This document shows positions 10,761 through 21,807 of a DNA stretch of 64,000 nucleotides, piece by piece. Position 1 is the stretch's first letter, and every line of letters starts with the position of its first letter. The translations under genes and the position numbers were made by a program. The notes below the pieces were generated by a model. The model worked only from the letters and a program-made list of their open reading frames with translations, had not been told where the DNA came from and ran no database searches. Source of the DNA: Psococerastis gibbosa (Eukaryota; Arthropoda; Insecta; Psocodea; Psocidae); assembly GCA_963971405.1 (NCBI GenBank), contig OZ020491.1:26034855-26098854 (forward strand), written 5' to 3'.

Positions 10761-12090
10761 AATAATTTAAATATTCCCATTTGCAATGTGGCCAATATGT
10801 ACGACCAGCTTCCTCATAAACTCATTACGGATCAGGAAAGGTGCTCAAGAGAGAAAAATGATCAAAACTGAGCGACTTGCCAATACAGACTTTTGCATAA
10901 GTAATACATTGAAAATTGTCAATTTAAGGAGAACTACCTTATTATCCAGTAGCGTAGCTTGCATTTTAGTATAGTTTTCCAAAGCTTAAAAGCCTATGCT
11001 AAATCAATTTCTTTTTACATTTTCCAGATCCCAATCTCACTGATAATCCTGGGTGCGTCCCAGCAACACTGACACACACCCATAAAAAAATAATAATTTA
11101 AATATTCCCATTTCCAATGTGGCAAATATGTACGACTAGCTTTCTCATAAGCTCATTACTGTTCAGGAAAGGTGCTCAAGAGAGAAAAATGATAAAATTC
11201 AAAACTGAGCAACTTGCCAATACAGACTTCGGCATAAGTAATACATTGAAAATTGTCAATTTAAGGAAAACTACCTACTGTATTATCCAGTAGCTTGCCT
11301 TTTAGTATAGTTTTCCAAAGCTTAAAAGCCAATGCTAAATCAATTTCTTTTTACATTTTCCAGATCCCAATCTCAAAGATAATCCTGGGTGCGTCCCAGC
11401 AACACTGACACACACTCACAAAAAATTATAATTTAAATATTCCCATTTCCAATGTGGCAAATATGTACGATTAGCTTTCTCATAAGCTCATTACTGTTCA
11501 GGAAAGGTGCTCAAGAGAGAAAAATGATAAAATTCAAAACTGAGCAACTTGCAGACACAGACTTTTCCATAAGTAATACACTGAAAATTGTCAATTAAAG
11601 GAAAATTACCTATTATCCAGTAGCTTGCCTTTTAGTATAGTTTTCCAAAGTTTAAAAGCCTATGCTAAATCAATTTCTTTTTACATTTTCCAGATCCCAA
11701 TCTTTTCTCACAGACTTTTCCATAAGTAATACATTGAAAATTGTGAATTTAAGGAAAGCTACATAGGCCTATAATACAATATCTTGCCTTTTCGGATAGT
11801 TTGCCAAAGATTAAGAGCATATGATCTATTGGGTTAATTGTAAGAGTGGGCCGAAAGGCCCGAAATTCGCCCATATGGAAAGTAGAGACAATTGTCTATC
11901 TTCTTCTATTTGAACCTAATTACTTGGCGCTATGTACGTCCTGAATAATAATAATTTAATAAATAATATAATTTTTTTTACATTTTCTAGATCCCAATCT
12001 CACAATTAATTCTGGATACGTCCCTGCAACACTCACACACCCATAAAAAAAAAATAATAATTTAAATATTCCCATTTGCACCTGATTACC
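10761..12090 (+). repeat. 333-bp tandem array with an interrupted last unit
   Basis: AATAATTTAAATATTCCC starts near 10761, 11092, 11427 and 12056. Units share GAAAGGTGCTCAAGAGAG, CATTGAAAATTGTCAATT, a TTACATTTTCCAGATCCC block and CTGGGTGCGTCCCAGCAAC. The spacing of 629 bp before the last start is one short unit plus an insertion near 11820-11960 that contains GTGGGCCGAAAGGCCCG. No protein is encoded. Confidence 0.88.
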
Positions 12091-12507
12091 TAAACATGGG
12101 TGTGCGAAGCCGTTTCTACTTAAAATAATTGCTATGGCTCTCCAACTAATAAATGAGAAGTTGCATATTACTCGTACAATATAATGGATGAGACACATAT
12201 ACAGCTTGCTATGTATATCCATTTGCAATTTTCACTTTCAAACTCTGCACTACTTTGCATGCAACTTGATCCATATTTCTTCCTTGTCATATAGTAATTT
12301 ATTATGTAGAATATGTAAATTGTTGTTCCCACAGATGTTAATATAATTAGAAAACTGGCACATCAAGCAACTTGCATTTTATTGCTAAACGAACCAGTAG
12401 TTACAGTTATGAATGAGATTCATTGTCACTGAGGCACTAGCACAATGACAATGATAGAACCACCTGATTTTGACGATGTTTTGACGATTTTACTTTATTA
12501 CTTTCCA
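12091..12507. other. No recognisable feature
   Basis: AT-rich spacer. The tail end of the array's last unit may extend a little into it. Confidence 0.4.
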
Positions 12508-13190
12508 ATTAATACGTAGTATAAGGAAAGCTTTGCGATGGTCCAAATTTTCAATTTCGAGATTTCAACGGATTTGCACGTTTTGAGGTCCCAGGAACTC
12601 AAAAAAATGATTTTTACGAAATGTCGTTCTGTCGCTCTGTCTGTCTATCCGTTCATCGATTTCCGGGCAAACTACTCAGTCGATTTTGATGGAATTTTGC
12701 ATGTAGGTTCACAAAAATCATACCTGGGGACCGTTTTTTTATTTATTTTGGGCTAACTCAATTTGGGGGGGTTTTATTCTAAAAAACTAAACAAAAAAAA
12801 ATTATTTCTCGAAAACGGCTCCAACGATTTCTTTTAAATTCACATATGTTGTAGTCGTTGTTAATGTTGATATAATGCGAGGGGTCGCATGTTCTTGATA
12901 GTTTGCTTCTGGGGGCAAAAAAATAAAAATAACTAAATTTTTTGAAAAATGACTAAAAAAATCATTTTTCTGTGAAACCTTTCGATCGATGTTTCCACCT
13001 TCAGGCATGTTTTAGGTGTTAAATTGAGTAACGAAACCGGACAAGTTGCTTTCCCAAAAACCATTTGGTTTTGTGCAAAAAAAAATGTTTTTGAAAAAAT
13101 GATGACCTGACCTCACCTCCAGAGTGACGTCAGGTGGACAAACCCCCCCCCCCCCCCCCGAGATGACCGAAATTTAAATAAGCTCTCTGA
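12508..13190 (+). mobile_element. Dispersed repeat C, copy 1
   Basis: It starts with a hairpin (CTTTCCAATTAATACG to TAAGGAAAG), then GATTTCAACGGATTTGCACG, TTTTGAGGTCCCAGGAAC, a GTCTGT-type run, TTTCCGGGCAAACTACTC and GATTTTGATGGAATTTTGC. It ends with CACCTCCAGAGTGACGTCAG and a C tract. At least six other copies lie in this window. No transposase or terminal inverted repeat is seen; class unknown. Confidence 0.75.
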
Positions 13191-14200
13191 ACTACCACTA
13201 CTAAAATTTAAATGTTACTGCTTTAAAAAAAAATTTCTGTAAAGTAAATATCCGAAATATTATCGTAACTGATTCAGTAATGAACCGCTTTGAAAAGCAA
13301 ACACCTCTCTTTTTACATAATTAGAGCCTTTGAAGGCAAAGCATGACATATTGACAGTTCCCTTCGGAATTCGCTGATGTGATTTTCATAATTCTCTCTC
13401 TAGCTTGATTATTACAGAATGCGGATGAGACGGGATTTTTGAAACAGGTTTTTTCAGTATAAACCAACAATTTTAAGCCGCAACCTTTCCAGCAGCCCCC
13501 CCCCCCCCCGAGGCCGAGCCTTAGGCACATGGACGGATACAGGGGGGTAGCTGCCCCCAACAACATTTGGTAAATCTATTGTAAATTAATTTATTACGCT
13601 CTGATTTAATCGATCCTACATATGTTTTTCCTATTTTCACCACAACTAAAACTACCCCCCCCCCCTGGATCCGCAGCGGAATTTAGGAATCGCATTACTT
13701 TTTAATTTTTTGTAGCAGTCAATGCGATGATTCCATTGATATCACCAACTCAAAAAAATTTTTTTGTGACAAATCGGCTTTTGTATTCAAGCTCGTGACA
13801 TAAAAAGTAAATTTCAGCGAAGGGATGGATGTCACGGACTAGGTTTGAGGTAAATTATAAAATGGTCCCATTATCTAGGGTGAATCGTTTCGCAACGGTC
13901 AAGCCAATACGGCTGTCGATGAGCTACCCTAAAAATAACAATTAACACTGCTCCAGATTCAGAATCCTTAAGTATCCCTTACCCAAACCAACAAGGCCCT
14001 CAACATCTCAAGAAGACAAAAGAGCGCGCGGGGCACAGGCGATGAAGAGGCTAATTTTGTGCTAACAAGTCGGCAGTTGCTCCGCAATATAACAATCCTC
14101 ACGAGCGGGTTTCGATTGTCACGAAGTAATCGATATCTCGATGTCTCGATCTTGGCGTAATATCTTTCACCATTCGCCCAATTACACGCAGCGAGCCCCC
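13191..14200. other. No gene; homopolymer C tracts
   Basis: C tracts occur at about 13143-13159, 13498-13509 and 13656-13665. Frames at 13321-13566 and 13968-14210 run through these tracts and have no domain. Confidence 0.45.
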
Positions 14201-14790
14201 CTCCCCCCATTTATGGTCGATTATCATCTGTTATTAGTATTGTTGTTGGTAAATGGTTGACGGATTGTTGTTTTTTTTTGGGCGAAACGCCGGAGAACTA
14301 TAATGGTATCGTTAACTTTTAAATGTGTTCCCTATAACCCGAGCAGGGACAGCTCATTTGGGGGGGGGGGGGGCAGTTGTGGGTCAAACATATGTAGTAT
14401 CGAGTAAATTGGAGCGTAATAAATTAACTTACAACAGAGTTATTAAATTTGTGGAGGGGGGGGGGGGGAGTTAGCTAACCCTCCACCCCCCTCCCCCCAT
14501 TTATGGTCGATTATCATCTGTTATTAGTATTTTTGTTGGTAAATGGATGGCGGATTGTTGTTTTTTGGGCGAAATGCCGGAGGACTGCAATGGCATCGTT
14601 AACTTTTAAATGTGTTCCCTATAACCCGAGTAGAGACAGCCCATTTGGGGGGGGGGGGCAGTTGCGGGTCAAACATATGTAGTATCGAGTAAATTGGAGC
14701 GTAATAAATTAACTTACAACAGAGTTATTAAATTTGTGGAGGGAGGAGCTAGCTAACCCTCCTGCCCCCTCCTCCTGTCTCCGTCCATGA
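14201..14790 (+). repeat. 290-bp tandem duplication with G/C tracts
   Basis: CTCCCCCCATTTATGGTCG starts at 14201 and 14491. The two units agree through GATTATCATCTGTTATTAG, CGAAACGCCGGAG versus CGAAATGCCGGAG, GTGTTCCCTATAACCCGAG, a G tract, and AAATTGGAGCGTAATAAATT. Differences are mostly in homopolymer length, which suggests a fairly young duplication. Confidence 0.9.
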
Positions 14791-14825
14791 ACCCGAGTTA
14801 AGAACAAAAAGAGTAGAGTTAGAAC

Positions 14826-15012
14826 TTAGATTATAAATTCATCTTCTTCAAGTTACAGCAACATGTGGCATCGATGCCTCCACTCCCCTCGATCCTGGCA
14901 CGCCCTCTTCAGCTCCACATATGTACTGGCCCCCACATCCTTCATCACCTGCTGCAGATAATACTTTCTTGGGCGCCCAGGTCGGTTGACGCCTTCTACG
15001 GTTCCTTCTGTG
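14826..15012 (-). mobile_element. LINE-C reverse transcriptase C-terminus fragment
   Basis: The minus strand reads GTVEGVNRPGRPRKYYLQQ followed by VMKDVGASTYVELKRACQD, RGEWRHRCHMLL and a stop. This is the same family as 7592-7747 and keeps four to five more residues upstream of GRPRK. Confidence 0.75.
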
Positions 15013-15572
15013 ATGTAACTGACAAATCTTAAAATTTACCCCCCCCCCTCAGTTCTTCTTTTCGTGCTCTTAATAAACTCAGGACTAAAAAGCCCCTCAC
15101 TCAAAAATTGCTGAAGAATAAAATTTTGCGCCCCGAACACTTTCTCTGCATACGTTCTTGAACCACAAAAAATTTCAACCAGGTGAAATAATGTTGTTGT
15201 CTTTAAGTTACAAAATTTAATTTCTAAATCAGATCTTCTAAACTATTTATTTCCCCGAAAATTGTCTACGTTAGAGTTAAACATGGATAACTTTACGCTG
15301 TTTTTTTTTTAGAAAATATACAGTAAACGAGACTTACGCAATCCTAAGGTGTCTGCGTGTATTTGCTATGGCCGGGAGTAGTTAGACAATTGAGACCTCA
15401 ATCAAGCTATTTACTGTAAGTACATAGCCACAGTAAACGAACAAAGCATAGCCAGAAGCCCAACTAATTTCACACTATTTAAAGAACCCCTTCATCACAG
15501 ATTTATATGTTTAGGATACCTGGCTAAGAGACAACCTGGGGGGAGAAACCTTATAAGTGTACAAAAGTGCTA
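15013..15572. other. No recognisable feature
   Basis: No gene or repeat recognised. Confidence 0.4.
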
Positions 15573-15583
15573 TAAATTAGGTC

Positions 15584-16064
15584 TGACTTACTTGACTTAT
15601 GGTGGCTGGGTGGGTCCGGGGGGACCTTTCGCCGCGTACACACAAGCTCGCCATCTCTTTCGGTCATGCGCCGTCTCTCTCCAGCTCTGACGATCAATGC
15701 CCGCTTTATCTAGGTCGACCATGGCCTGGTCGAACCATCTTCTTCGTGGTCTTCCTCTTCCTCTCTGACCGTCAGGCAAAGCGTCTAGTACTCTTAGAGG
15801 TGCTCTGGAACGTTCCATCCTCGCTACATGGCCAAGCCATTGGAGTCTTCGAGCTCGGAGTTCGGATAGCACATCCGCTGATTTGTATAGCGCATATAGT
15901 TCTGCGTTGTGCCTGATGCGCCATCCTCTCTCGTCCATTACACCTCCAAATATTCTGCGGAGCATCTTTCGTTCGAAGACCATTAGTAGGTTTTCATCCC
16001 TTTTCTTTAGTGCCCAAGCTTCAGCTCCATACAAGAGGACTGGGCGGACTAGGGTCTTGTACAG
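15584..16064 (-). pseudogene. 5'-truncated LINE, reverse transcriptase C-terminus, with target duplication
   Basis: The insertion is bounded by the 11-bp direct repeat TAAATTAGGTC (15573-15583 and 16065-16075). The minus strand is open from 16064 to a stop near 15597. It reads LYKTLVRPVLLYGAEAWAL, KMLRRIFGGVMDERG, LRARRLQWLGHVARMERS, RGRGRPRRRWFDQ and RKRWRACVYAAKG. YGAEAWAL, RRLQWLGHV-RM and GRPRRRW are the standard closing motifs of endonuclease/reverse-transcriptase LINEs. The catalytic palm and the endonuclease are missing. It is about 155 residues of ORF2 with no internal stop, so a fairly recent insertion, and ends in a TAAGTCAAGTAAGTC-type tail. Confidence 0.9.
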
Positions 16065-16075
16065 TAAATTAGGTC

Positions 16076-16354
16076 ACCAGCATTAAAGGAAATGTTCATC
16101 TAAATTGATCAATGATCTAAATTTCTTATATTATGTAGTGTGTGTGACAGTAAAACTGCTTTTGGCCACAGCGGTGGAACTTGATTTATACAAAAAATTA
16201 TAGTACAAGAACTTGTTCCAAAACTGCGGCCAATCAGTTAGTGACGGCCACACAGTAAGAAATGTAGGGGATCAAATTAAATCATTCTTAACTTCAGGGA
16301 AAAACACCTGTTATGTCATGGGTGATACTCACGCACAGAAAAGGGTTGGGGTAA
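16076..16354. other. Spacer with a weak inverted-repeat stretch
   Basis: 16095-16280 contains partly self-complementary words (GATCTAAATTTCTTA against TAAGAAATGTAGGGGATC, GTGTGTGACAG against GGCCACACAG), perhaps an old MITE. No gene. Confidence 0.35.
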
Positions 16355-16735
16355 GGCGCCCATTCCACCGACCGGCTAGGGCTATTTAAAAAAACGGTGA
16401 CGTGGTAGCAGACATTCAAGACTTAGGCGGGGTTTCCACCGACCTCACATTGCAGAATTGACGGAAACGTTTATTTTCCTCTATGCCATAGTTAAAATTG
16501 ATCAATGATCATACAGTAAAATCACAAACAAACAAACTAAAATTAAAAAATGGCGTCATGGGATATGTTAAGTACAAACATTTTAAAAGATTTCTATAAA
16601 AAGAAACATTCTAATTTCCGTCAATGTCATTTGCATTCTGCAATGCGAGGTCGATGGAAACGCCACCTAAGTCTTGAATGTCTGCTACCACGTCACCGTT
16701 TTCGTAAATAGCTACCGGCCGGTGGAATGGGCGCC
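16355..16735. mobile_element. MITE copy 2 (GGCGCC family, 381 bp)
   Basis: Ends GGCGCCCATTCCACCGACC and GGCCGGTGGAATGGGCGCC, flanked by TAA and TTA. The body is the same as copies 1, 4 and 5, including ATGGCGTCATGGGATATG. Confidence 0.92.
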
Positions 16736-16888
16736 TTACTGCTGAGATCCCAGGAAGCAGAGCAGGAAGACTAAAATATTTTTTCCCCGCATAAATAAAA
16801 CTTGCTTAAAACATTGAAATAAAAATAAATGGGTTCTGATTTTTCTCATAAGCAATTATAGATGTCAGCAATGCGTAGTCTTCTGGAG

Positions 16889-17217
16889 CAGGGGTTCCTA
16901 ACCTTTTTTGTCAGTGGACCACTAGATTATTTTATGATTTTCCGTGGACCATTATAGCTCTGGCAGGAAAATCATTAAATTCTAGGACTAAAATGAAGTA
17001 GTTTGAGCCCAAAATTACGTGCTAATATTCGATTGAATGTTTAGAACTGGTACCGGTCAGATTTTATAGTTCGTGCCAAGACTTACTGTATTTTAGTTCA
17101 AATATCCAATTACTCAGCTGTTTTGTTTTCTTATTCCTTACTTTGGCCTGTGGAACCCCTGATATTTTATGTCTGTGGACTACCGGTGGTCCATGGAGCA
17201 CAGTTCGGTAAACCCTG
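16889..17217. mobile_element. hAT-type MITE with perfect 8-bp target duplication
   Basis: Terminal motif CAGGGGTTCCTAACC at the left and GTTCGGTAAACCCTG at the right, with GTGGACCAC and GGTGGTCCATGG just inside. This is the classic hAT terminal style. TTCTGGAG is duplicated exactly at 16881-16888 and 17218-17225. At 329 bp with no frame, it is non-autonomous. Confidence 0.92.
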
Positions 17218-17225
17218 TTCTGGAG

Positions 17226-17615
17226 TAAAAAAGTGACACAGAAATTAACCCAGACTCATCAACAACCATAATACCCCCCAATTTACGGAAGACGAAAACC
17301 TAGGTATAATCGCGACCACCGCGGCAGATATGATTTATTTTTTAATACCTGCCAAATGTCAAGAAGAACCTAACACAGCCCACACAGACCCTGCAATTAC
17401 AACTATCAATAACCGGTCCACTAATATCCATAATGACCTGACCGAAAAAAAAAAATATTAAACGCCCAAATTACCCAAGTCATTTGCCTTCACAAATCAA
17501 TTACCATAGCAATGAAACATATGGGCAAACCACGCAAACCCCTTGGCATTATTATTTTTTTAAGTTTTTTTAAGGGCGCAAGGTCACATTTATGGCATAT
17601 TATCGGTCTACTTTA
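17226..17615. other. No recognisable feature
   Basis: No gene or known repeat. Confidence 0.4.
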
Positions 17616-17880
17616 AAGACCCATTAAACTATGCCCTGTCAACGACCTCATTGATATCTTAGGGCTATTATTGGTGGTATCGGTAGTGGTAGTAGTAGTA
17701 GTGGAAGGGATTTTATGGAAGGCCAAAATTATACATTAGTGGCCCATTGAGCCTTGCCCTGCCAAAGGCCTCATCGGTATTGTCTCCGTATTAATTTTGG
17801 CCGCTGACCAACTGTTAAGCCCACACCAGTTAAAAGGGACAATGAACAAGCTGAGACGAGCTTACTACAATGTAGCAGTT
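17616..17880 (+). repeat. Dispersed repeat D, diverged
   Basis: Two GCCCTG(T/C)CAA openings (17632 and 17757), GACCAACTGTTAAGCC and AAGCTGAGACGAGCTTAC recall repeat D. A GTAGTAGTAGTAGTG stretch lies near 17690. Confidence 0.5.
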
Positions 17881-17883
17881 ACT

Positions 17884-18370
17884 TAACAAAGGGTTAGGTG
17901 GACTTACACTGCCTGCTGCATTAGTAGGCTTTAGAGGCAGGAGGATCTGTAGAAATGACGAGCTCTACGCGATATACCGAGAACCTACGATAGTAGCCGA
18001 AATCAAGAGAGCCCGCATCCGGTGGTAAGGGCACGTGGAACGAATGCGAGAAAATAGGTCTACAAGAGCAGTCTTACACAAAGTGCCCCAAGGGCGAAGA
18101 CGAGTGAGACGACCACGGATGCGATGGCTGGACGACGTCGAGGGGGATCTGGCGACCCTGGGCGTCGATGACTGGCGAAGGACCGCACAGGAGCAGACCA
18201 AGGACCTTCACGGCCCGTAGCGCCAAGGAGTAAGTAAGAGGCACGGTTCTCACAGTCATCGATCAAATTAGGGCGGAGCCCGTTGTCAGGGGAAGGGGCG
18301 ACGTTTCGGGACTGAGTGCTACTGCCATCATCAGACTTAGTCCTATATTCAAAGGAGCCCTTACCGCCAC
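17884..18370 (-). repeat. Repeat F split by a LINE insertion
   Basis: The minus strand carries CTGATGATGG, CCCGAAACGTCGCCCC, CCTGACAACGGGCTCCGCCC and GATGACTGTGAG at 18240-18370. It resumes with TGCCTCTAAAGCC, CAGCAGGCAGTG and CCTAACCCTTTG at 17884-17935. The same order without interruption is at 36470-36615. Confidence 0.75.
17940..18236 (+). pseudogene. LINE-B reverse transcriptase C-terminus fragment in repeat F
   Basis: It is flanked by AGAGGCA at 17933-17939 and 18237-18243. The frame reads CRNDELYAIYREPTIVAE, IKRARIRW, a TAA stop, then GHVERMRENRSTRAVLHK, GRRRVRRPRMRWLDDVE and DDWRRTAQEQ. W-GHV-RM and RPRMRW are LINE C-terminal motifs. The stop replaces the residue between W and GHV that is Gln in the 46-kb copy. 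The 3' end is TAAGTAAG. The sister copy at 46098-46436 lacks the stop. Confidence 0.88.
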
Positions 18371-18780
18371 TAACTCAACAACAACAACAAAAAACGCTCC
18401 AAGCTGACTTTAAAATAATAACATGATGTACCATTACTCACATCCAACACAGCATTGTTTTAAGCCGCCATTAATTAACCAATGACGTAACATCATCTAA
18501 TTTAAATTTCGAAGCGCACAACACCATGCATTCTGCAGGCTAAATATGTTGAAAATTCCGAGAAATTTAGTACTACAATAAGCCACAGTCGGCGTGATCT
18601 TTGACATCAACTAGAGGCACTAGAGGGCTCAGTTACATTTTTTTATTGAACTGGCATGATCACCATGCGGCGAGTTGATTCAATTGTGTTCATTGTTCAA
18701 AATATCCAGACGGTTGTTTGATTAATATCACATGAAGGAGGACTTTCTCCCATGGCCAAACTAGGAGTTAATCGCGAAAT
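18371..18780. other. No recognisable feature
   Basis: No gene recognised. Confidence 0.4.
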
Positions 18781-18782
18781 TT

Positions 18783-19575
18783 TTGCGAATGCAAGAATGG
18801 GCATTGTCTCTCGAAGTAAGAGTGAATTATGAACCATGTAGTCAAGTCACACAGTTTGTGGAAACTTCTTGTTGGACTGGACACACAGGGTCCAGCCCCT
18901 TGTCAACCAACTTCGATAGTGACAAAGCAGAGTCTTGCTTAAGACCAAATCAGACATCCCCCACTACGCGTTTTTTGTACAAAGTCGAATTCCACGGAAA
19001 TACCCTTTGTAGAGCTATAAAAAATGCCGCATACCTTAAGAGTTTAGACGAAACACTCTTCTACATTTTGATACTTGATATGTGGCCGTCACTAACACTG
19101 AATGGCCACCGTTTTTTAATCCCCTCCTCCAGGAGCCCCATCACGGCGAAATTTTTCGTTGGACTGGACACACAGGGCCCAGCCCCTTGTCAACCTAATT
19201 CGATAGTGACAAAGCAGAGGCTTGCTTACGACCAAATCAGACATCCCCACTACGCGTTTTTTGTACAAAGTAGAATTTCACGGAAATATCCTTTGTAGAG
19301 CTATATAAAATGCCGCATACCTTAAAAATTTAGACAAAACACTCCACACATTTGATACTTGATATGTGGCCGTCACTAGCACTGAATGGCCACCGTTTTT
19401 TAATTCCCTCCTTCTGCAGCTTGATCGAGACGATTATAATACTGGTATTTATTTAATCCCCTGGTAATAAAAATGTTTATAATGGAAAGTGCTGTTCAAA
19501 ATTTGTTTGTTTACAATTATAATCCTAGGGTATTTATTTAACCCCGGTATTATAATCGCCTCGATCAGGCTGCAG
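18783..19575 (+). repeat. 287-bp tandem duplication carrying a MITE
   Basis: GTTGGACTGGACACACAGGG starts at 18871 and 19158. Units agree through CAGCCCCTTGTCAACC, GACAAAGCAGAG, CACTACGCGTTTTTTGTAC and GGCCACCGTTTTTTAAT. The 171-codon frame spanning both units is repetitive and domain-free. The second unit is broken by a MITE just where the first unit reads CCTCCTCCAGGAGCCCC. Confidence 0.85.
19419..19572. mobile_element. Short MITE inside the 287-bp repeat
   Basis: The left end CTGCAGCTTGATCGAGACG with ATTATAATACTGG is complementary to the right end CGCCTCGATCAGGCTGCAG. Inner arms share GGTATTTATTTAA. The total is about 154 bp. The neighbouring tandem unit supplies the empty site. Confidence 0.85.
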
Positions 19576-20029
19576 GAGCCCCATCACGGCGATTCAAAAT
19601 GCGTGGGAAATTCAAATTGATAAATTAAATTTTTTGTTGAGTTTTCATTTTTTTTCCTTTGATGAACAATAGATTAATTAAAATTCTTATTATATTTCAA
19701 AACTCTACCTGCACATTTCAATGTTTATTAGTATTTCCTTTCATTCATTCATTCATTCTACTCATTTCATCCAAGAGATGCGACATTTCTTATAGCTCTA
19801 AAATGGATAATTCCTGTTAAATTAGACTTTGCACAAAAAGCGAGTAGAGGGGTGACCGATTTGGTTTTAAACAGCAATCAGTGGGGGCCTTACAGAAATA
19901 ACATTTGTCATTTCCCCCTAAGTTGCCCGCTATCAGCAAAAAAAACTTATGGTTAGACGTGATCTATTAGGGTTAGTATGAAAACAAGACTTTAAATAAA
20001 TAAATAAATTATATTTTACATTCGATGTT
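19576..20029. other. No recognisable feature; CATT microsatellite
   Basis: CATT units at 19740-19760 and AAAT units near 19995. No gene. Confidence 0.5.
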
Positions 20030-20188
20030 ACATTTTTTATACATACATACAATTGGTTTATTCGAGGGGCACCTTTGGGAATTCCTCTTTAGGCCCCACT
20101 TAATAGTCTTATTGTTCGCCTTTTTTTATTTGTCAATAAAATTTCATTTCATCTATTCTAACATTGCAAAAAAAAAAAAAAAAAAAAA
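20030..20188 (+). mobile_element. Possible retroelement 3' end with poly(A)
   Basis: GTCAATAAAATTTCATTTC is followed within about 30 bases by a pure A run at 20167-20187, the layout of a polyadenylated, reverse-transcribed 3' end. No coding piece is seen and no target duplication was found. Confidence 0.35.
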
Positions 20189-21255
20189 CGGATTTTGGAG
20201 GATGTACGACTTGCTCCTACTATTGACACATTGTTTGAGGCGAAGTGTAAACCGTACTAAACCGGTACATAACGTATAGACTTCATCCTGTCAACAAACG
20301 ATTTCGCTTAATTACATTGACAATTTTACATTTCTTTCCTGACACTACGGAAGCTGATCAATCAGTGAATGCTTGATAACCGAAGAATCAATAATGTAGC
20401 TGTGCAAACGCCAACAGGAAACTGCGCGTAACAATTTACTCCTGCATTGTTCATCAAAGAATTTAATAATACAGTTGTACTTGTATATAAAATGCAGCTT
20501 GGACTATTGACAGGGAACTCTGGTGTGTCCAAAGATTTGAGTTTATTCAACCCCTTTCCGATTTATTAAAGTTTTGTAATGTTTTGGTAATTATAAAGGC
20601 CACGATGCAGGTCCCCTACTGGTTTCTCGGTGATTGTAATATATTTTTTAAATAATAAATACTCACACTCGCTTTTCATGTATATTAATTTAAATTAATC
20701 TGTAAGTTTAATAAATAATTTCTAATAATGTAATTTAGTCGTTAATTATTATTTATGCATCGTATTACTAGTTTAAACGAATTTTTAATTTTGCTGATTT
20801 TTGCAATAAGTGATAAAAATATTTGTAAAAATGATGCTTTAAAAATACGGGAAGTCTTGTTTTCCATTTAATTGGATTTAAAAAAAAAAACAATTAGAAA
20901 TGACAATCCCAGCGGCACTGTAGCAGTAAATCTGCCCAGCTGGGCAGAGCCTAATGCAACGCAATCCGAGACAGACACCATACGTAATGACCGCAATGGT
21001 AATGAACAACCATAATTTTCGTGGGTCATACTGCCTACTTCGTGACATCTGGATTAACTGGGGGAAAGTCGCTACATCCCCCCGGAGAATATACTGCAAC
21101 AAATTATGTCCCACGACTGTCCTGGTGACTGCGGAAGGAAAGGAGGAAGGCAAAGGAACGTGGGTGCAAGGGAATAAATTAAGAGGTAACCGGGAAAACC
21201 ACTAGAGGTGTACTATCATTGTTGGGGCACGGACAATATGAACGAATGAATGAAT
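20189..21255. other. No recognisable gene
   Basis: 20880-21200 has GC richer than its surroundings and a palindrome CTGCCCAGCTGGGCAG near 20931, but neither strand gives a recognisable protein. Confidence 0.4.
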
Positions 21256-21263
21256 GAAGCGAG

Positions 21264-21807
21264 TTGTGGCGTAAATAGGGGGGGTCCTGTGGGGGCTAAG
21301 CCCCCCAGGTCCACCCGCAGCCCCCCCCCCCAGGATTTCTGGTGACAAAGACGCTATTGAGGCTAAAGGCATAGTATCTGCAATAATGAAAGGGAAATGT
21401 GCCTTCACAAAAAATATATTACTCAAATAGCTTAATACCCCAATACTTCAGAGCTATTTTTTCCAAATTTTTCTCCGGGGGATACCCCCGGGCCCCCCTC
21501 TGTGGTAAGTTTATTCGTCTGTAAAATCTCAACTGTACTGCTTCAGAATGCGTAAAGCCTCCCTAATTTGGGCCTATTCATATTTTTTTCTCCAGGACAG
21601 ACTACTCGTAAAGCCTCACTAATTTGGGCCCAATTATCAATTTTCTTCTCCGGGGGGAGGACTCCGGGCTCCCTTTCCTCCAGGGTATAATATGCGTGAA
21701 ACCTCACTAATTTGGGACCATTTATCGATTTTTTTTTCTCCAGGAGATCAAGGTCTTGGGGTCCTACAGCCCCCCCCCCCCAGAAATTTTGCGAATTTAC
21801 GCCAATG
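21264..21807. mobile_element. G/C-tract terminal-inverted-repeat element
   Basis: TTGTGGCGTAAATAGGGG at the left faces GCGAATTTACGCCAATGG at the right. Just inside lie GGGGGCTAAGCCCCCC and a C tract. Internally, GCCTCACTAATTTGGGCC recurs about every 60-90 bp (21560, 21613, 21700), a small internal repeat. Confidence 0.6.

Noticed and set aside
13143-13159. Poly(C) and poly(G) tracts as functional signals
   Set aside because: They recur at the same place inside repeat C and G/C-tract MITEs and vary in length, as slippage-prone runs do.
18783-19298. 171-codon plus frame
   Set aside because: It runs across two copies of a 287-bp tandem repeat, so the protein repeats itself without any known motif.
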